DNA of 64,000 nt from Liquidambar formosana (lineage: Eukaryota > Streptophyta > Magnoliopsida > Saxifragales > Altingiaceae). The stretch covers positions 46,124,388-46,188,387 of the forward strand of contig CM077821.1 of NCBI GenBank assembly GCA_039720395.1, read 5' to 3'. This document shows positions 35,149 to 46,757 of this stretch, piece by piece (within the stretch, counting starts at the first letter, position 1; each line of letters begins with the position of its first letter). A program made the translations under genes and the position numbers. The notes below the pieces were generated by a model. That model was not told where the DNA came from. It saw only the letters and a program-made list of their open reading frames with translations, and searched no databases.

Positions 35149-36307
35149 TTACACGTAAGAAGGGGCGGGGGCATCATCGTTGAGGGTATATGCTGCTTCA
35201 CTAGATACAGGACCAGAGGCAGCGCCAGAGCTCATCAACTCAGCCATGGCACGGTGTGGGTTGCTGCGTTGTGCCTCACAGAGATCGGGCAAGAATACAC
35301 CTGCATATGATTAAGACCCATTAGACAAAATTTATTTCATACTTAAAATACTAATCAAACACAATTCTAATAATAAATCACAAGTATCAAAGAATATATG
35401 TTTAGCTGGTGCCACATGTCACCCTGGTACCAGGTAGGGCAAAAAAAAATTTCTTTAATTTTTTTCCGTGGGGAACGTAACTGAGGGAGTTATCAGTGAC
35501 CAAAAAAAAGTAGGACAATTCTTTGATTGAAGTAGAAGCAAAATATATGAAAGAAAGGTGCCATGACTCTTTCACAAGGTAAAAGGGAAAGCGAAAGAAA
35601 CATAGGAACAAACATCACTATACAAGAAACAAAAGACAAGCAGACAAGGCATAGGGCTCTATGTTGCTTCATTGGGTCGCCATGATAATTTTGTGCATTT
35701 GATCGATCTTGTCCTATCACTTCTCTGTTAAAATAAAACTAAAAACATTCTATGTCTTAGAAAAACGTAAATGGTATATTGCAAATTTCTTACCCTCTCC
35801 AGCAGCCAAGTTGAAGTAAAGATCAACAATGTTGGGGCAGTTCTGATAACAAGCCGAGGAGCAAAGCTTGGCAGTGAATTGTGGCTCCATTAGAGAATCC
35901 GATGAGATCCCAACAGAGTTCCTATCAACCCCACAAGCCCTCACGCACTTATCGGTCTCAATGTATTCAGCCATCTTCTCAACAACAACTTCTGAGGTCC
36001 TGCACTGATACTCCATATTTCCATCTTTTGCTGCGTAATTCTCCAACAAGCACCTCTTCCCAGAGGAAGCAATCGCAAACGCGCAAACATCCTTTGGCAA
36101 ATCCTCACATACAATCTCAGCTACAAGGAACAACAAAAAAAATATATATATACACATCGTTTAGCCAAACCTTAACAAAAACATATATGCAAGAAAGACC
36201 AAGAGAAAATTGCAATTGCAATAATAGAGATATATACCTAGAGCTCCATGAATGAAAAGGGAAGAGGCAAGGAAGAGAAGGAAAGACAACTTGGCTGAAG
36301 AAACCAT
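35149..36307 (-). CDS. PAR1 (photoassimilate-responsive) family secreted protein, 182 aa
   Basis: Three exons on the minus strand: 36307-36238, 36120-35794 and 35300-35149, total 549 bp. The N-terminus [21 protein letters not shown] is a signal peptide, cleaved probably before EIVCEDL. The mature part has the family's conserved Cys pattern and motifs: [69 protein letters not shown] and [19 protein letters not shown]. The C-terminus is Ala/Pro-rich (DDAPAPSYV). PAR1 genes were first described in tobacco as induced by sugars and photoassimilate accumulation; the biochemical role is not established. The ATG was chosen because it gives the signal peptide and the next upstream codons have no homology. 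Confidence 0.93.
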
Positions 36308-36464
36308 TGTTTTGGTGTTGCTTGTGTAGAGGGAAATGTGGCTTTAATTTGTTTTGGGATTGGGAGAAAAAGCCGAAGAGGATCTGAGATTGGTGAGGGA
36401 AAGTGATTGAGGGAGGGTGATATATATATGTGTATGAGCAATGAAACAAACGGTTTGAAGATGC

Positions 36465-36472
36465 TATATATA
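36465..36472 (-). promoter_or_regulatory. Candidate TATA box of the PAR1 gene
   Basis: TATATATA within the palindrome CTATATATAG lies about 158 bp upstream of the ATG on the minus strand. The motif is common in this AT-rich DNA, so the call is weak. Confidence 0.4.
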
Positions 36473-36479
36473 GGGGTGG

Positions 36480-39411
36480 GAACACCGGCCAAGAATCTCC
36501 CTGCTTCTATTAGGGTCCCTCAAAATATATGACGCGTAGCTATAATGGGGACGACCCTATTTCCGGATTAATGGTTGGTGGCGTGTCTCGTCTCTTGACT
36601 TCCTCAATGGAGCCCACGCGTAACTTTTGCAGTGGTTCCTTTTTTTTTTTTTTTCTTTTTTTTTTATAATTATAATTTGATTTGATTTATTATGCTGTCG
36701 TTTGTTGTCTGATTAGTGCTCTTTAGTTGACGCCTAATAAGGACGTGTTTGGATGTTCACGTACATTTTTTAAACTTTCCCTGAGCATAGGAAAGTTTCT
36801 TGTCGGACCCTTTCTTTGGTTATGGCCACACGGCTAAGTCCCACTTTCAATTTTTCCAAGCTTCGGAGCTATACCGCTTTTTATTTATTTATTTATATTC
36901 TTTTTTATTCTTGTTGAGGTTTTGACAACTAATATTAATAATTTAAGATCCTTTAAGTTACGTAGAAGGGTAATTAAGGCAAACAAACTTTAAGAATTAG
37001 AGCTCCTAAGATTAAATTTTGGTAAATATCCATACCTCCAAATATAGACGAGATTTGCGAATCACTTTGTCCATTGGCAAAGAATTAGTCTAGGTTTCTA
37101 ACTATCGTAGACCCAGAATACCACATACCCTCCACCAAAAAGGGAAAAAAAAAATAAAAATAAACAACAAAAAGGAGAGAAATTAATCTTGTAAGTTTAA
37201 AATGCATTGATTTAAGGAATGGATTATTGATAACAATATAAATGACATAAGGAAAATTCATATCAAAGGGAATGCGAGGATTACGACTGATGGCTTATTA
37301 GGTAGAAAAGGGATTACTTAGAATATTTGAAACTTAATTACTCGCTCCAAAAACATTAATTATAGAAGTGGCAAATATGAAAGTGAAAATTACTCGTTCC
37401 AAAAACATTAATTATCAAGAAGGAAACAAAGCAGCTGGTTACCTAGCTGAACTTGGACATAATATTAAAACATTGATTACATGTAATAGTGTTATGAAAA
37501 TAATACAAGAGGATGTTTTAGACCGAACTTAATTGCCATAGGTTTTGTCTTGATTAATTTTTCCTATTAAGAAAAATAAATTTTGAATGAACCTTAATTA
37601 CGATTGTTGATCATTCACACATAATTGGGGCACGTGTTCGATCAAGAGGGTTTTCCTTTTTTTCTCCAAAGACATTTTTGTTAGGAGCCACTATGCCTTG
37701 AATATAAAGATCTTGACGCTTTTCTGCCACTTACTCTTGAATTTATTCTTGAATCTTCCCCAAATTATTTCTAATTTTTCTTTGTAACCGAATCCCATAT
37801 CGTCGAATCACTGTCACCTAAAAAAACGGAAAAAGAAAAGGTAAATTTGACCAATTGGCTCAAATTCTGCGTGACCTAAGGCTAAATGGCAGGGACCAAA
37901 GCTCAAGCCGCGAAGGAAGGAGATCGGAAGGAACCAAACCCGAGGACTTGGAATTTTGGGAACTTGATTAGTCAATGGACATTAATATAATGAGAAAGTC
38001 ATAATCTCTGCTTGGAATGTTGGTTCCCTCGTTCACGTCGAAATTCATCGGAGGACACGTTCAGTGCCACGTGTCGGTCTCTATGTGGTGATAGTCAACG
38101 TGTTGGAAAAGTCATATGAATTTTTGGAAAATGGAGAGGCGGCCTTGGCTTCCACACTGGGAGAATTCCAGTCCCATTCCAAAAAGCCTGTAGGGGTTAC
38201 TTTCCTTTTCTTTTCTGTGTCGTTCCAAATTCATTGAATTTCTTTAACGAGATATTTTTTGAATCATTAAATTATCTTCTTCCACTCTTGAGTAAAAACA
38301 ATACTCCGCATTTTTTTTAATTTTTGGTAGAAGAAAGAAATTAAGGTTGACACCCTACTTGATCGAGGAAAGGTGGCATAAAGTTTCTTTCATGCCAAAT
38401 GAATTTTTAATGACTTTAAAAGCCGTTTAGACTCTAAAATTATTATGTGTACGTCTATCAGTTTTATTTCCTAGTTTATCAATTTTATTTAGTCATATGG
38501 ATGTGCAGGTCTTATTACTCTTCTTGACCTCTCGTGATGTTACTTAGACCCAAAAAAATAATAATAATAATCATAATTTTACAAAACAAAGCTAAAGTTG
38601 GCGGATGTTGCATATGATACAATGTACAAACTAAAGAGGTATTCACCCTTGATTGAAGTCAATTCTGATTAAAACACTGATCTTGATTGATTTCCCTTCT
38701 GTTTTTTTCTTTGGTTTTCCCATACGTAGCCAAGGTCCATCATACATTTAAAAGAAATCTATTCTGATTAAATAGTGAGATGCACCTTTTAGGGGAAGAA
38801 ATTCAGTTTCAAGTAAATGGTCATCTGGGCATGACATAAAATGCATGTACGAAGGACCATGACCATATAACCACAAAGAAAGAGAAAAAAAAATGGAATG
38901 GAAGTCAATCAGAATGTATTAGATCAGATATAGACTTCCATTGAGGGTGAGCACCTCTTTAATTTGTAGATTTGATTTGAAAAATATGACGTGACACGTT
39001 TTAGAAAAAGAGATTAGTGTCAAGTAAGGGCTTGTATGTATGCGACATGACAAAGGAATTGCATGTAATGTAGATAGAAATTTGAAATAATCAAATTCTC
39101 TAAGATGTTATATTAAAAATTGTCCATAAAATTTACTTGAAATTCAAGTTAGTGCAACATTACATTTGCTGAAAGTGAATCTAAAAAACATGTGAAGTTG
39201 TCCCGAATAAATAAAAGAAAAAAAGGTGTGCCGACAAGACGACATAGCCTTGGTTTGATTAAGCTAAGGTCCTACGTATGAGGCAGTAATCACCTTGGAT
39301 AGAAACTAGAAAGAATATGTTTGAACTGGTATACGAGACCCTTCTGGAAGGGTTGGGCCGTTGGACCCAGTTCCCTCACGTTTCTTTTCATAACGTGGCG
39401 TGCGTTTGTTG
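36480..39411. other. Intergenic between PAR1 and FBPase cluster, no gene seen
   Basis: About 2.9 kb of AT-rich DNA without a supported frame. A GC-richer block at 38020-38110 contains CACGTGTC and GTCAACG words that resemble G-box/ABRE and W-box cores, but no gene starts nearby, so no role is assigned. Confidence 0.5.
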
Positions 39412-39656
39412 CAGGGCCGATCAATCCTGAGGCGGTTGCCTAAGGTGCCATGTGAAAAAGAATATCCCCATGACCCCAACTTGCTTATCACCTAAAGCTC
39501 CATATGAAGAGAACCCTCAAGAAACCTACCTAATTTTCAAAAAAATTCTCTGAATATTGCTCGTAGAACTCAAAGGCAATAAACTATTTCCAAAATTAAA
39601 GAAGGTCCCATATTAAACTTTTGCCTTGAGCCTCCACTCATATGGAGCCGACCCTG
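39412..39656. mobile_element. Possible small TIR element, GCAGGGYCGRYC ends
   Basis: GCAGGGCCGATC at the left and GGAGCCGACCCTGC at the right are imperfect inverted copies. The interior CCTGAGGCGGTTGCCTAAGG resembles a repeat common in plant genomes. No target duplication was found, so this stays tentative. Confidence 0.4.
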
Positions 39657-40257
39657 CTCTATTGGTGACCAACAGCACTTACGATGAGAGTTCTTTCGGG
39701 ATTTTTATCACAGGGATGAATACTAATTTTTGACACATGTAAGGAGTGATAAAGAATCCTTGTCCATCCAAGTAATCATCAAACAAATTATAATTGATTC
39801 AATGAGCCATTCCAATTTCGCAGTCTGAATTAGTTCGTAAGCATCCTGGTCCATAATGATACACTTTAATAATCTACCCATCGACAATGGAGCAAGGAAT
39901 GGATGGGCTTCACCAAACATATCATACTATCTAGGCCCATATATCCCAGGTTTGGGCTCTCACGGGGATTGCCCCAAGGTTGTGCTTGAATTCGGCCATG
40001 TCCAATTTGCCCTGGTTGCAACTTGCAAGGAATTCCTGAAACAAACCAGGATCACAAACCTGACGCAGAACGGAGGATAAGGGGGGCCAATGTAACAGAA
40101 ATCGTTACCAGCCATACAATCCCACCCTCATTGCACACAACACAATCTAAGAAAAACAGTGCCAACTAGGAGTAAAATCAAAAATCAAAAGAGCAAAAAA
40201 AAAAAAAAAAATCAAAACGGAGAAAACAGAGAAGGCAATTTCAAGAAATCAAAAGCC
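39657..40257. other. Upstream region of FBPase copy 1
   Basis: No gene was recognised. The last about 150 bp (A-rich, AAATCAAAAG words) probably include the 5' UTR of FBPase copy 1. Confidence 0.5.
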
Positions 40258-42448
40258 ATGGCTGCCGCAGCAGCATCAACAACATCAATATCCCATCTCC
40301 TCTTCTCGAGCTCTCGTTCCATCTCTCGTCTCTCTCCTTCCCAACAGACACTTCTCTCATGTACTCCCAACAGCAAGAAACGACACGTGGCGGCCACCGG
40401 AGGAGCCCGGTGCATGGCGGTGGGAACGGCGTCGGAGGCGGAGACGAAGAAGAGGGGTGGGCATGAGATTCAAACCTTGACCGGATGGTTGTTGAAGCAG
40501 GAGCAGCTGGTGTTATCGATGCTGAGCTTACTATTGTGCTTTCGAGCATATCCATGGCTTGTAAGCAGATTGCTTCGCTGGTGCAAAGAGCTAGCATTTC
40601 GAACTTGACAGGGTGTTCAGGGTGCTGTCAATATTCAAGGGGAGGACCAGAAGAAGCTCGACGTCGTCTCTAACGAGGTCTGTAATCACAGTTCTTGCAT
40701 TTTTTTGGCTTCGATTTGAACATCATGGACGGAGCTATTTTGGTCTGCCAGTAGCTCTTTCCCCTTTGAACACAAAGTGGTGCTATAATAGCCCCAACTC
40801 TTTTGTCAAATTTATTAGATCGGTCCCACTTCGAGTAGATAATTACAGCTTCAATACAAAAAATTCATAACTTCTTAACAAATGACTACTAATTTAATTA
40901 AAATGACAACTAAGTATAATTATTTGGCCGGGGACCGTCACTAATAGTAGGTGCATCCATTTTTTTTTCTTCGTGTTTTTAATTTGCATACCGGTGCTAT
41001 AGACACTTACTCTTTGCAAATTTTTTTGTCCAATAAACAATGTAATTGAGTTAATCAATTAAAATTTTCATTAAGAAATAATTATTCATAATGGATTGGC
41101 AATAACAACTGTTACTTCAATTGAGTAAGTAAATTTAGACAAAAAATTAGATTATTTAGCATTTTCTTAATTTGCACGATATCACTACTAACCCTTGTAG
41201 GGTAATGGTATTTATTGTCTCATTTTCGTGTAGTCTTGGGCTTGTGGGGTGGGGGGGTTTGTGTAGCTTAAAGGGCCATCTAAGCTACTCTAAGAAATGG
41301 TGGTTAGAGCCAGTCGAGTGTACATTTCTTGTTAAGCTCTATGGTAAAAATGGCTTATTATTTTACACTAACAGGTGTTTTCTAATTGCTTGAGGTCAAG
41401 TGGACGGACCGGGATTATAGCATCCGAGGAAGAAGATGTACCGGTGGCAGTGGAAGAGAGTTACTCCGGCAACTACATTGTTGTATTTGACCCACTTGAT
41501 GGATCATCCAACATTGATGCTGCGGTGTCTACCGGATCCATTTTCGGTATATACAGCCCAAATGATGAGTGCCTTGCAGAAATTGGTGATGATTCCACGG
41601 TAATTATTTTCTCTCTATTTTAATTTGAATGTCAATTAGCATAACTAGTATGACATTTTGTCATTACTTTTTACAATTATAATTAAATCAAGACTAAGAA
41701 AACCATTAAGGGTAAAGATATTTTTTTTCCAATAAAATGAACACTCAATTCTATCAATTTGATACATGGTAAATTGCAGCTTGGCACTATGGAACAGAGG
41801 TGCGTTGTCAACGTGTGCCAGCCAGGAAGCAACCTCCTTGCTGCAGGCTACTGCATGTACTCAAGCTCCATAATCTTTGTCCTCTCCATTGGAAACGGCG
41901 TGTTTTCCTTCGCCTTAGACCCCATGTACGGCGAATTCGTTCTAACTCAAGAAAACATCCAGATACCCAAATCTGGAAAAATATACTCCTTCAATGAAGG
42001 GAATTACCAGTTGTGGGATGATAAGTTGAAGAAGTACATTGATGACCTTAAGGACCCAGGTCCAACCGGCAAGCCTTATACTGCTAGATATATCGGTAGC
42101 TTGGTTGGTGACTTCCATCGGACGCTGCTCTATGGTGGCATTTATGGGTACCCTAGAGACAAGAAGAGCAAGAATGGGAAGCTAAGGCTCTTGTATGAAT
42201 GTGCACCAATGAGCTATTTAGCGGAACAAGCAGGCGGGAAGGGGTCAGATGGCCATCACAGAGTACTTGACATCCAACCAGTCGAGGTGAGTACAATCTT
42301 ATAATTTTGAGTTTGGTTGTGAAATTTTCTTCGCACATATGATGATTGGTGAGTATTTGTTGTGCTTAATGGACAGATACATCAGCGTGTTCCGCTTTAC
42401 ATTGGAAGTGTGGAGGAAGTGGAGAAATTGGAGAAGTATTTAGCTTGA
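40258..42448 (+). pseudogene. Chloroplast fructose-1,6-bisphosphatase copy 1 (canonical residues, two indels in exon 1)
   Basis: Four exons: 40258-40677, 41375-41599, 41780-42286 and 42377-42448, total 1224 bp (408 codons). The leader MAAAAASTTSISHLLFSSS is a Ser/Thr-rich plastid transit peptide. Exons 2-4 carry canonical FBPase motifs: [29 protein letters not shown] (metal binding), FNEGNYQLWD, ARYIG, LLYGGIYGYP, NGKLRLLYE. Cys residues in NDEC, EQRC and NVC match the redox loop of the thioredoxin-regulated plastid isoform. In exon 1 a G is missing at about 40506 (GAGCAGCTGG) and a G is extra at about 40611 (ACAGGGTGTTC). The indels compensate, but the shifted segment hits TGA at 40606-40608. 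Both lie in G runs, so an assembly error is possible; if so, this is the functional Calvin-cycle enzyme that hydrolyses fructose-1,6-bisphosphate. Confidence 0.88.
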
Positions 42449-43807
42449 TTAAATTTTGAACGCAAGTAAGACTTTAATTTTTGTTTAATGAAGACGATGT
42501 CTGATGGGAGTTCCTCATGAAATACACTAAAATTGGAATTAAGGAAAAGCTTAGAGGGGCTTAAAAGAGGGTCGCTTCTGCTCCATAGTTGTCATATTCT
42601 TTTTATTGAGTCCTGTCCTGCAGAGAGGTCGCATTGTTTATGTAGGATTGAAGCAGAGCTTTTCAGTGGGTTTCTTGAAACAAGCATATATGGGAAGGAA
42701 TTTAGCTGGGGGTAATGCTTATAAACTAGGATTGGTGAATTGGGTTCCCAGGATTGCCATTATCACTCTTCTAAGTATCACCCATCTGAAACATTTGTTG
42801 ATTATTCTTCAAATCCTGAAAGTTGTACAGGTCATGATGCTGTAAGCTGTGTTTGCTAATGGACATTGTGGCATTAGAAGAGAGATGACAAGAAATATGA
42901 AAAATGAAACCAACCTAACTCAGCCTAAGCTTGGGCCTGAACACCACGAACTTGAGGTAAGGTTCATCTATTTGTTGTCGAAGCCGGTCATGCTGCAATC
43001 CATCTTCATTGCACACGCATGACCAAACAATCTAAAAATATGCTACATGGTTGCAACTATCAGATTCATTCACCAGATGATGTGGCATGTTATATTTTAG
43101 GGTACAGGGGGCTTTTTCCTAGTATACAAAATGGGTAAAGAGAATTAGTAAACTTTTGATTTTCCATAATCTTAACCTTCTTAATTGGTGACTTTTTTAT
43201 TCCCCGAGCACACTTTTCCTAAAAGATGCATACTCTCGATAAAACTGCAAGAGTCCAGCTAACATGATAGTTTGCAATGACAAACATTTGGACATACAGA
43301 CATATACCAACATCTGGATTTCATTACTTTGTTTACATATGTCTACATGTCCTTATAACGAGAGATTGTCATGTAAGCAATTTCTTAACTATAAATATGT
43401 CACCATCATCCTTGATGGTGCACTACACGACATTTTAGTCTTTTCTCAACATCGCTAACGTAACACCCCTACAACCCTTGTTTTCCTCCATAATATTTTG
43501 TCCTACTTCTAACCCATTGATTTCAATAAATAGTTATTGATGGCCCTTCTATGAGCCTATATATGAGATCTCTCACTCGACAATTGATATAATTGTCACT
43601 AAATTGTCACAGTGATGAATCCCACACACGCCTTTTAGTTCAGTTAATGAACTTTGATTTCCTTTTTATCCTTTTGCATTTTTTGGTGTGAAATGGACTT
43701 TGATTTCACCCAGTGAATCACGATCACACAAACTGTCTTAAAAAGGGAGATAAGCGGGGCCGCTGTAAAATCCCCAATCAGAGAGTGGGAGAGAGGAGAT
43801 AGAGAAA

Positions 43808-46757
43808 ATGGGTGAAGCAATTTCATCTGGGTCTTCGCACCTCCTCTTCTCTGCAAGCTCTCCTTTCTCCAACTCTCGTCTCTCTCCTTTCCGTCTTCTC
43901 TCCCCATCTATCTACCACAGCAAGAAACTAACCGCCACACGCGGTGTCCGATGCGAAGCCGTGGGAAGTGCGACGTCGCGGGCAGAGGCCGAGACCAAAA
44001 ACAAGAATGAGCGGTTTCGAGATCGAGAACCTGACGACATGGCTGTTGAAGCAAGAGCAGGCGGGTATTATCGACGCAGGGCTGACGATTGTGCTCTCAA
44101 GCATTTCGCTGGCGTGCAAGCAGATCGCTTCGCTGCTTCGGCGATCCAGCATTATCAATATCACCGGAGCTCAGGGCACCGTTAACGTCCAAGGCGAAGA
44201 TCAGAAGAAACTTGACGTTATCTCCAATGAGGTTGGTGTGATGATCACTTTTGTCCTAACCTTTCCTCCGTGTTTTTTTTAATTGTTGTTATGCGGCAAG
44301 CACAATTACCGACAATAATGATTCAATATAAGCACTCTCAACCGCTATTCAATCAAACTTAAACCTCAACAGAACGAAGGACAACAAAAACCCTACGGGC
44401 TTAAAAGCCCTCTGCCCTCTGAAATTGCCCCTTCGCTGAGCCACTTGGAGTCCTGTAATAAAGGAATGCAGGTCCCCTATCTCACCATTTCTTGTGCCAT
44501 ACCTACACCACCATGCTACAATCATGTTGACAGATTTCAACTTGCATACTTCCTGGTCACACATAGATAACTTGGCCAGCTTTGAAGATTAACTATCATG
44601 GTTTCAACCAAACACAACCCCAGGAGGAGTTTGCGATCCATTTGGGGCTTTTACAAGCCAAAATCATTTCAACCAGGAGTTTGCTAACCATGGTTTCAAC
44701 CAAACTTTGTGAACTAAATTTTTTTTTGCTTGTTCAGTGGCATTTTTCTCCGAGAACTGGGTCAGAGGAAATTGCATTTATATAAATAAAAAATAAAAAA
44801 ATAAAAGAAGAAAAATAAAACCCTAATTGGGGTCATAAAATTGTATATATCCACAATCCTGCCCTTTCTATACCTACTCGTTTTGATTGGTGTCACATAT
44901 AATCACAAAAATTAGTGAGACTTACCAACCCATAAAATACCTCAGAGGGTCAGCTGGGTTTAATAATAGAGGCATTGTAACACACTGTTCAAATAGCAAA
45001 TTTAGCTTAACCAAAACAATTGATAACAATATGCAGCTGTTCTGCAACTGCCTAAGATCCAGCGGTCGGACAGGGATTATAGCATCAGAGGAAGAAGATG
45101 TACCAGTTGCAGTTGAGGGAACTTACTCTGGAAACTACATTGTCGTGTTTGACCCCATAGACGGTTCTGCCAATATTGACACTGCCTTGACCACAGGATC
45201 CATATTTGGCATTTACGGCCCTGACCAGCAATGCCTATTTGACATTGACGATGACTCCACGGTAATTCTCTCATTTGCAATTATTATTAAACAAGTCCAA
45301 CCAACCAGCCACCCTCAAAATACTCAGTCCTCTCTACTCTCCTTTCCTCTCCCATCTACAAACTTGCTGTACAAAAGAAACCAAGTTTTTATCTGGTTCA
45401 GAAGTTCCTGTGTTTCAAATATGTGTTGATGTATTGATCATATTGCCATATGGCTATACAATGATAGAATTTTCAACTAGGACTCCATTTCATATCAGGG
45501 TACAGGGAGATCAATCAAAGCAATGTGACCCACTTCATCCAATATTGCATACATACTTCAATCTTATTCTGCTTTGCCTAATTGTTCAACATTGACAATG
45601 CAGCTTGACGAAGCTAAAGAAAAGCGCATCATCAGCGTATGCCAGCCAGGCAGCAACTTATTGGCTGCTGGCTATTGCCTGTATTCAAGCTCAGTAGTCT
45701 TCACAATCTCAATAGGGAAAGGGGTGTTTGCATTCACGTTGGACCCCGCATATGGGGAATTTGTTTTAACGCATGAAAATATCAAGATACCCAAATCGGG
45801 TAAAATCTACTCATTTAATGAAGGAAATTACAATCTGTGGGATGATAAACTGAAGAAATACCTCGACCACCTTAGGCAGCCTTCAGCCCCCAATGCCAAG
45901 CCCTATTCTGGCCGTTACATTGGTTGCCTTGTTGGTGAAATCCATAGAATGCTGCTATGTGGTGGTGTGTATGGGAACCCCAAAAACAAGAACAGCAAGA
46001 ACGGAAATCTAAGACTACTAGTATGAGTGCGCACCAATGAGCTATTTAGTAGAACAAGCCGGTGGAAAAGCTACAGATGGTTCACCAGAGAATACTTGAT
46101 ATCAAACCAAAAGAGGTAATCCTTTGATTGTGAATTTATGTCACTATAGTTCACCTTATGCAGAGTCAATCACAGCACTTAAACCAACTTAAAAATAGAG
46201 TGGTGAAACCCACAACTGAACAATGGCTCTGGTTTGGACAGTATAGATGTTTCCTTGATATTCAAAAGCTGAATGGGAAATATCTGAGGTTCTATTTGTT
46301 TTTCATGCAAAACAAAAATCATGAAAAGAAATGTGTATGTGCAAATAGATAAGGTGCTCATTATAGATATGTAGATTTCTAAGCTATGTAATGGAGGAAT
46401 CTACAAAATGAGATAAATGAAGCCTGATATGTCCATCTTATTCCTTGGAAAATGGCAACCCGAAAAAAAAAAAAAAAAAAAAAAAAGGGGGCGCGGGGGG
46501 TGGGGGTGGGGGTGGGAAGCATTTTCCACCATTTTTGGAAAATTTAGAATTATTATCAGCAGGGTAACTGTGCTGTCATGTTACAAGAAAAATTATTGGG
46601 AGTTTCCACTTACAACTTCCACAATCTACTAATCCAAAACACCAAACAACAGCTAATATTGAATTCTATCATGTTTCTTTGGCAGATTCACCAGCGTGCA
46701 CCAATTTTCATAGGAAGCCCAGATGAAGTGGAGAAATTAGAGAAGTACTTGGCTTGA
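43808..46757 (+). pseudogene. Chloroplast-type FBPase copy 2, diverged and frameshifted
   Basis: Four exons aligned with copy 3: 43808-44231, 45037-45261, 45604-46115 and 46686-46757. Exon 1 has an extra T at 44008 (AAGAATGAGC versus AAGAAGAGC), exon 3 an extra A at about 46020 and an extra T at about 46081. The exon 3 frame stops at TGA 46024-46026, removing about the last 58 residues, including the metal-site Glu of LLYE. The extra T creates an ATG at 44007 in frame with the rest of exon 1 and exons 2-3, bypassing the transit peptide. The redox-loop Cys of copies 1 and 3 is Arg here (CGC 45625-45627). Like copy 3 it has DPIDGSANID, LLCGG and NGNLRLL. It is probably a pseudogene; sequence error cannot be excluded. 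Confidence 0.85.
46487..46517 (+). repeat. G-run cluster in FBPase copy 2 intron 3 (G-quadruplex-capable)
   Basis: After 24 A residues come five G runs of 3-6 bases separated by one to three bases. The same intron in copy 3 has only a short A run with GGG, so the tract arose or was lost after duplication. Confidence 0.8.

Noticed and set aside
38020..38110. Cluster of CACGTGTC and GTCAACG motifs suggesting a regulatory module
   Set aside because: No gene begins nearby and these short words are common; no role can be supported.
42530..42850. Possible gene fragment (GRNLAGGNAYKLGLVN, vaguely like enoyl-CoA hydratase) after FBPase copy 1 and again near 46930
   Set aside because: The match is a few residues only, the frame is not maintained in the second copy, and no neighbouring conserved motif was found.
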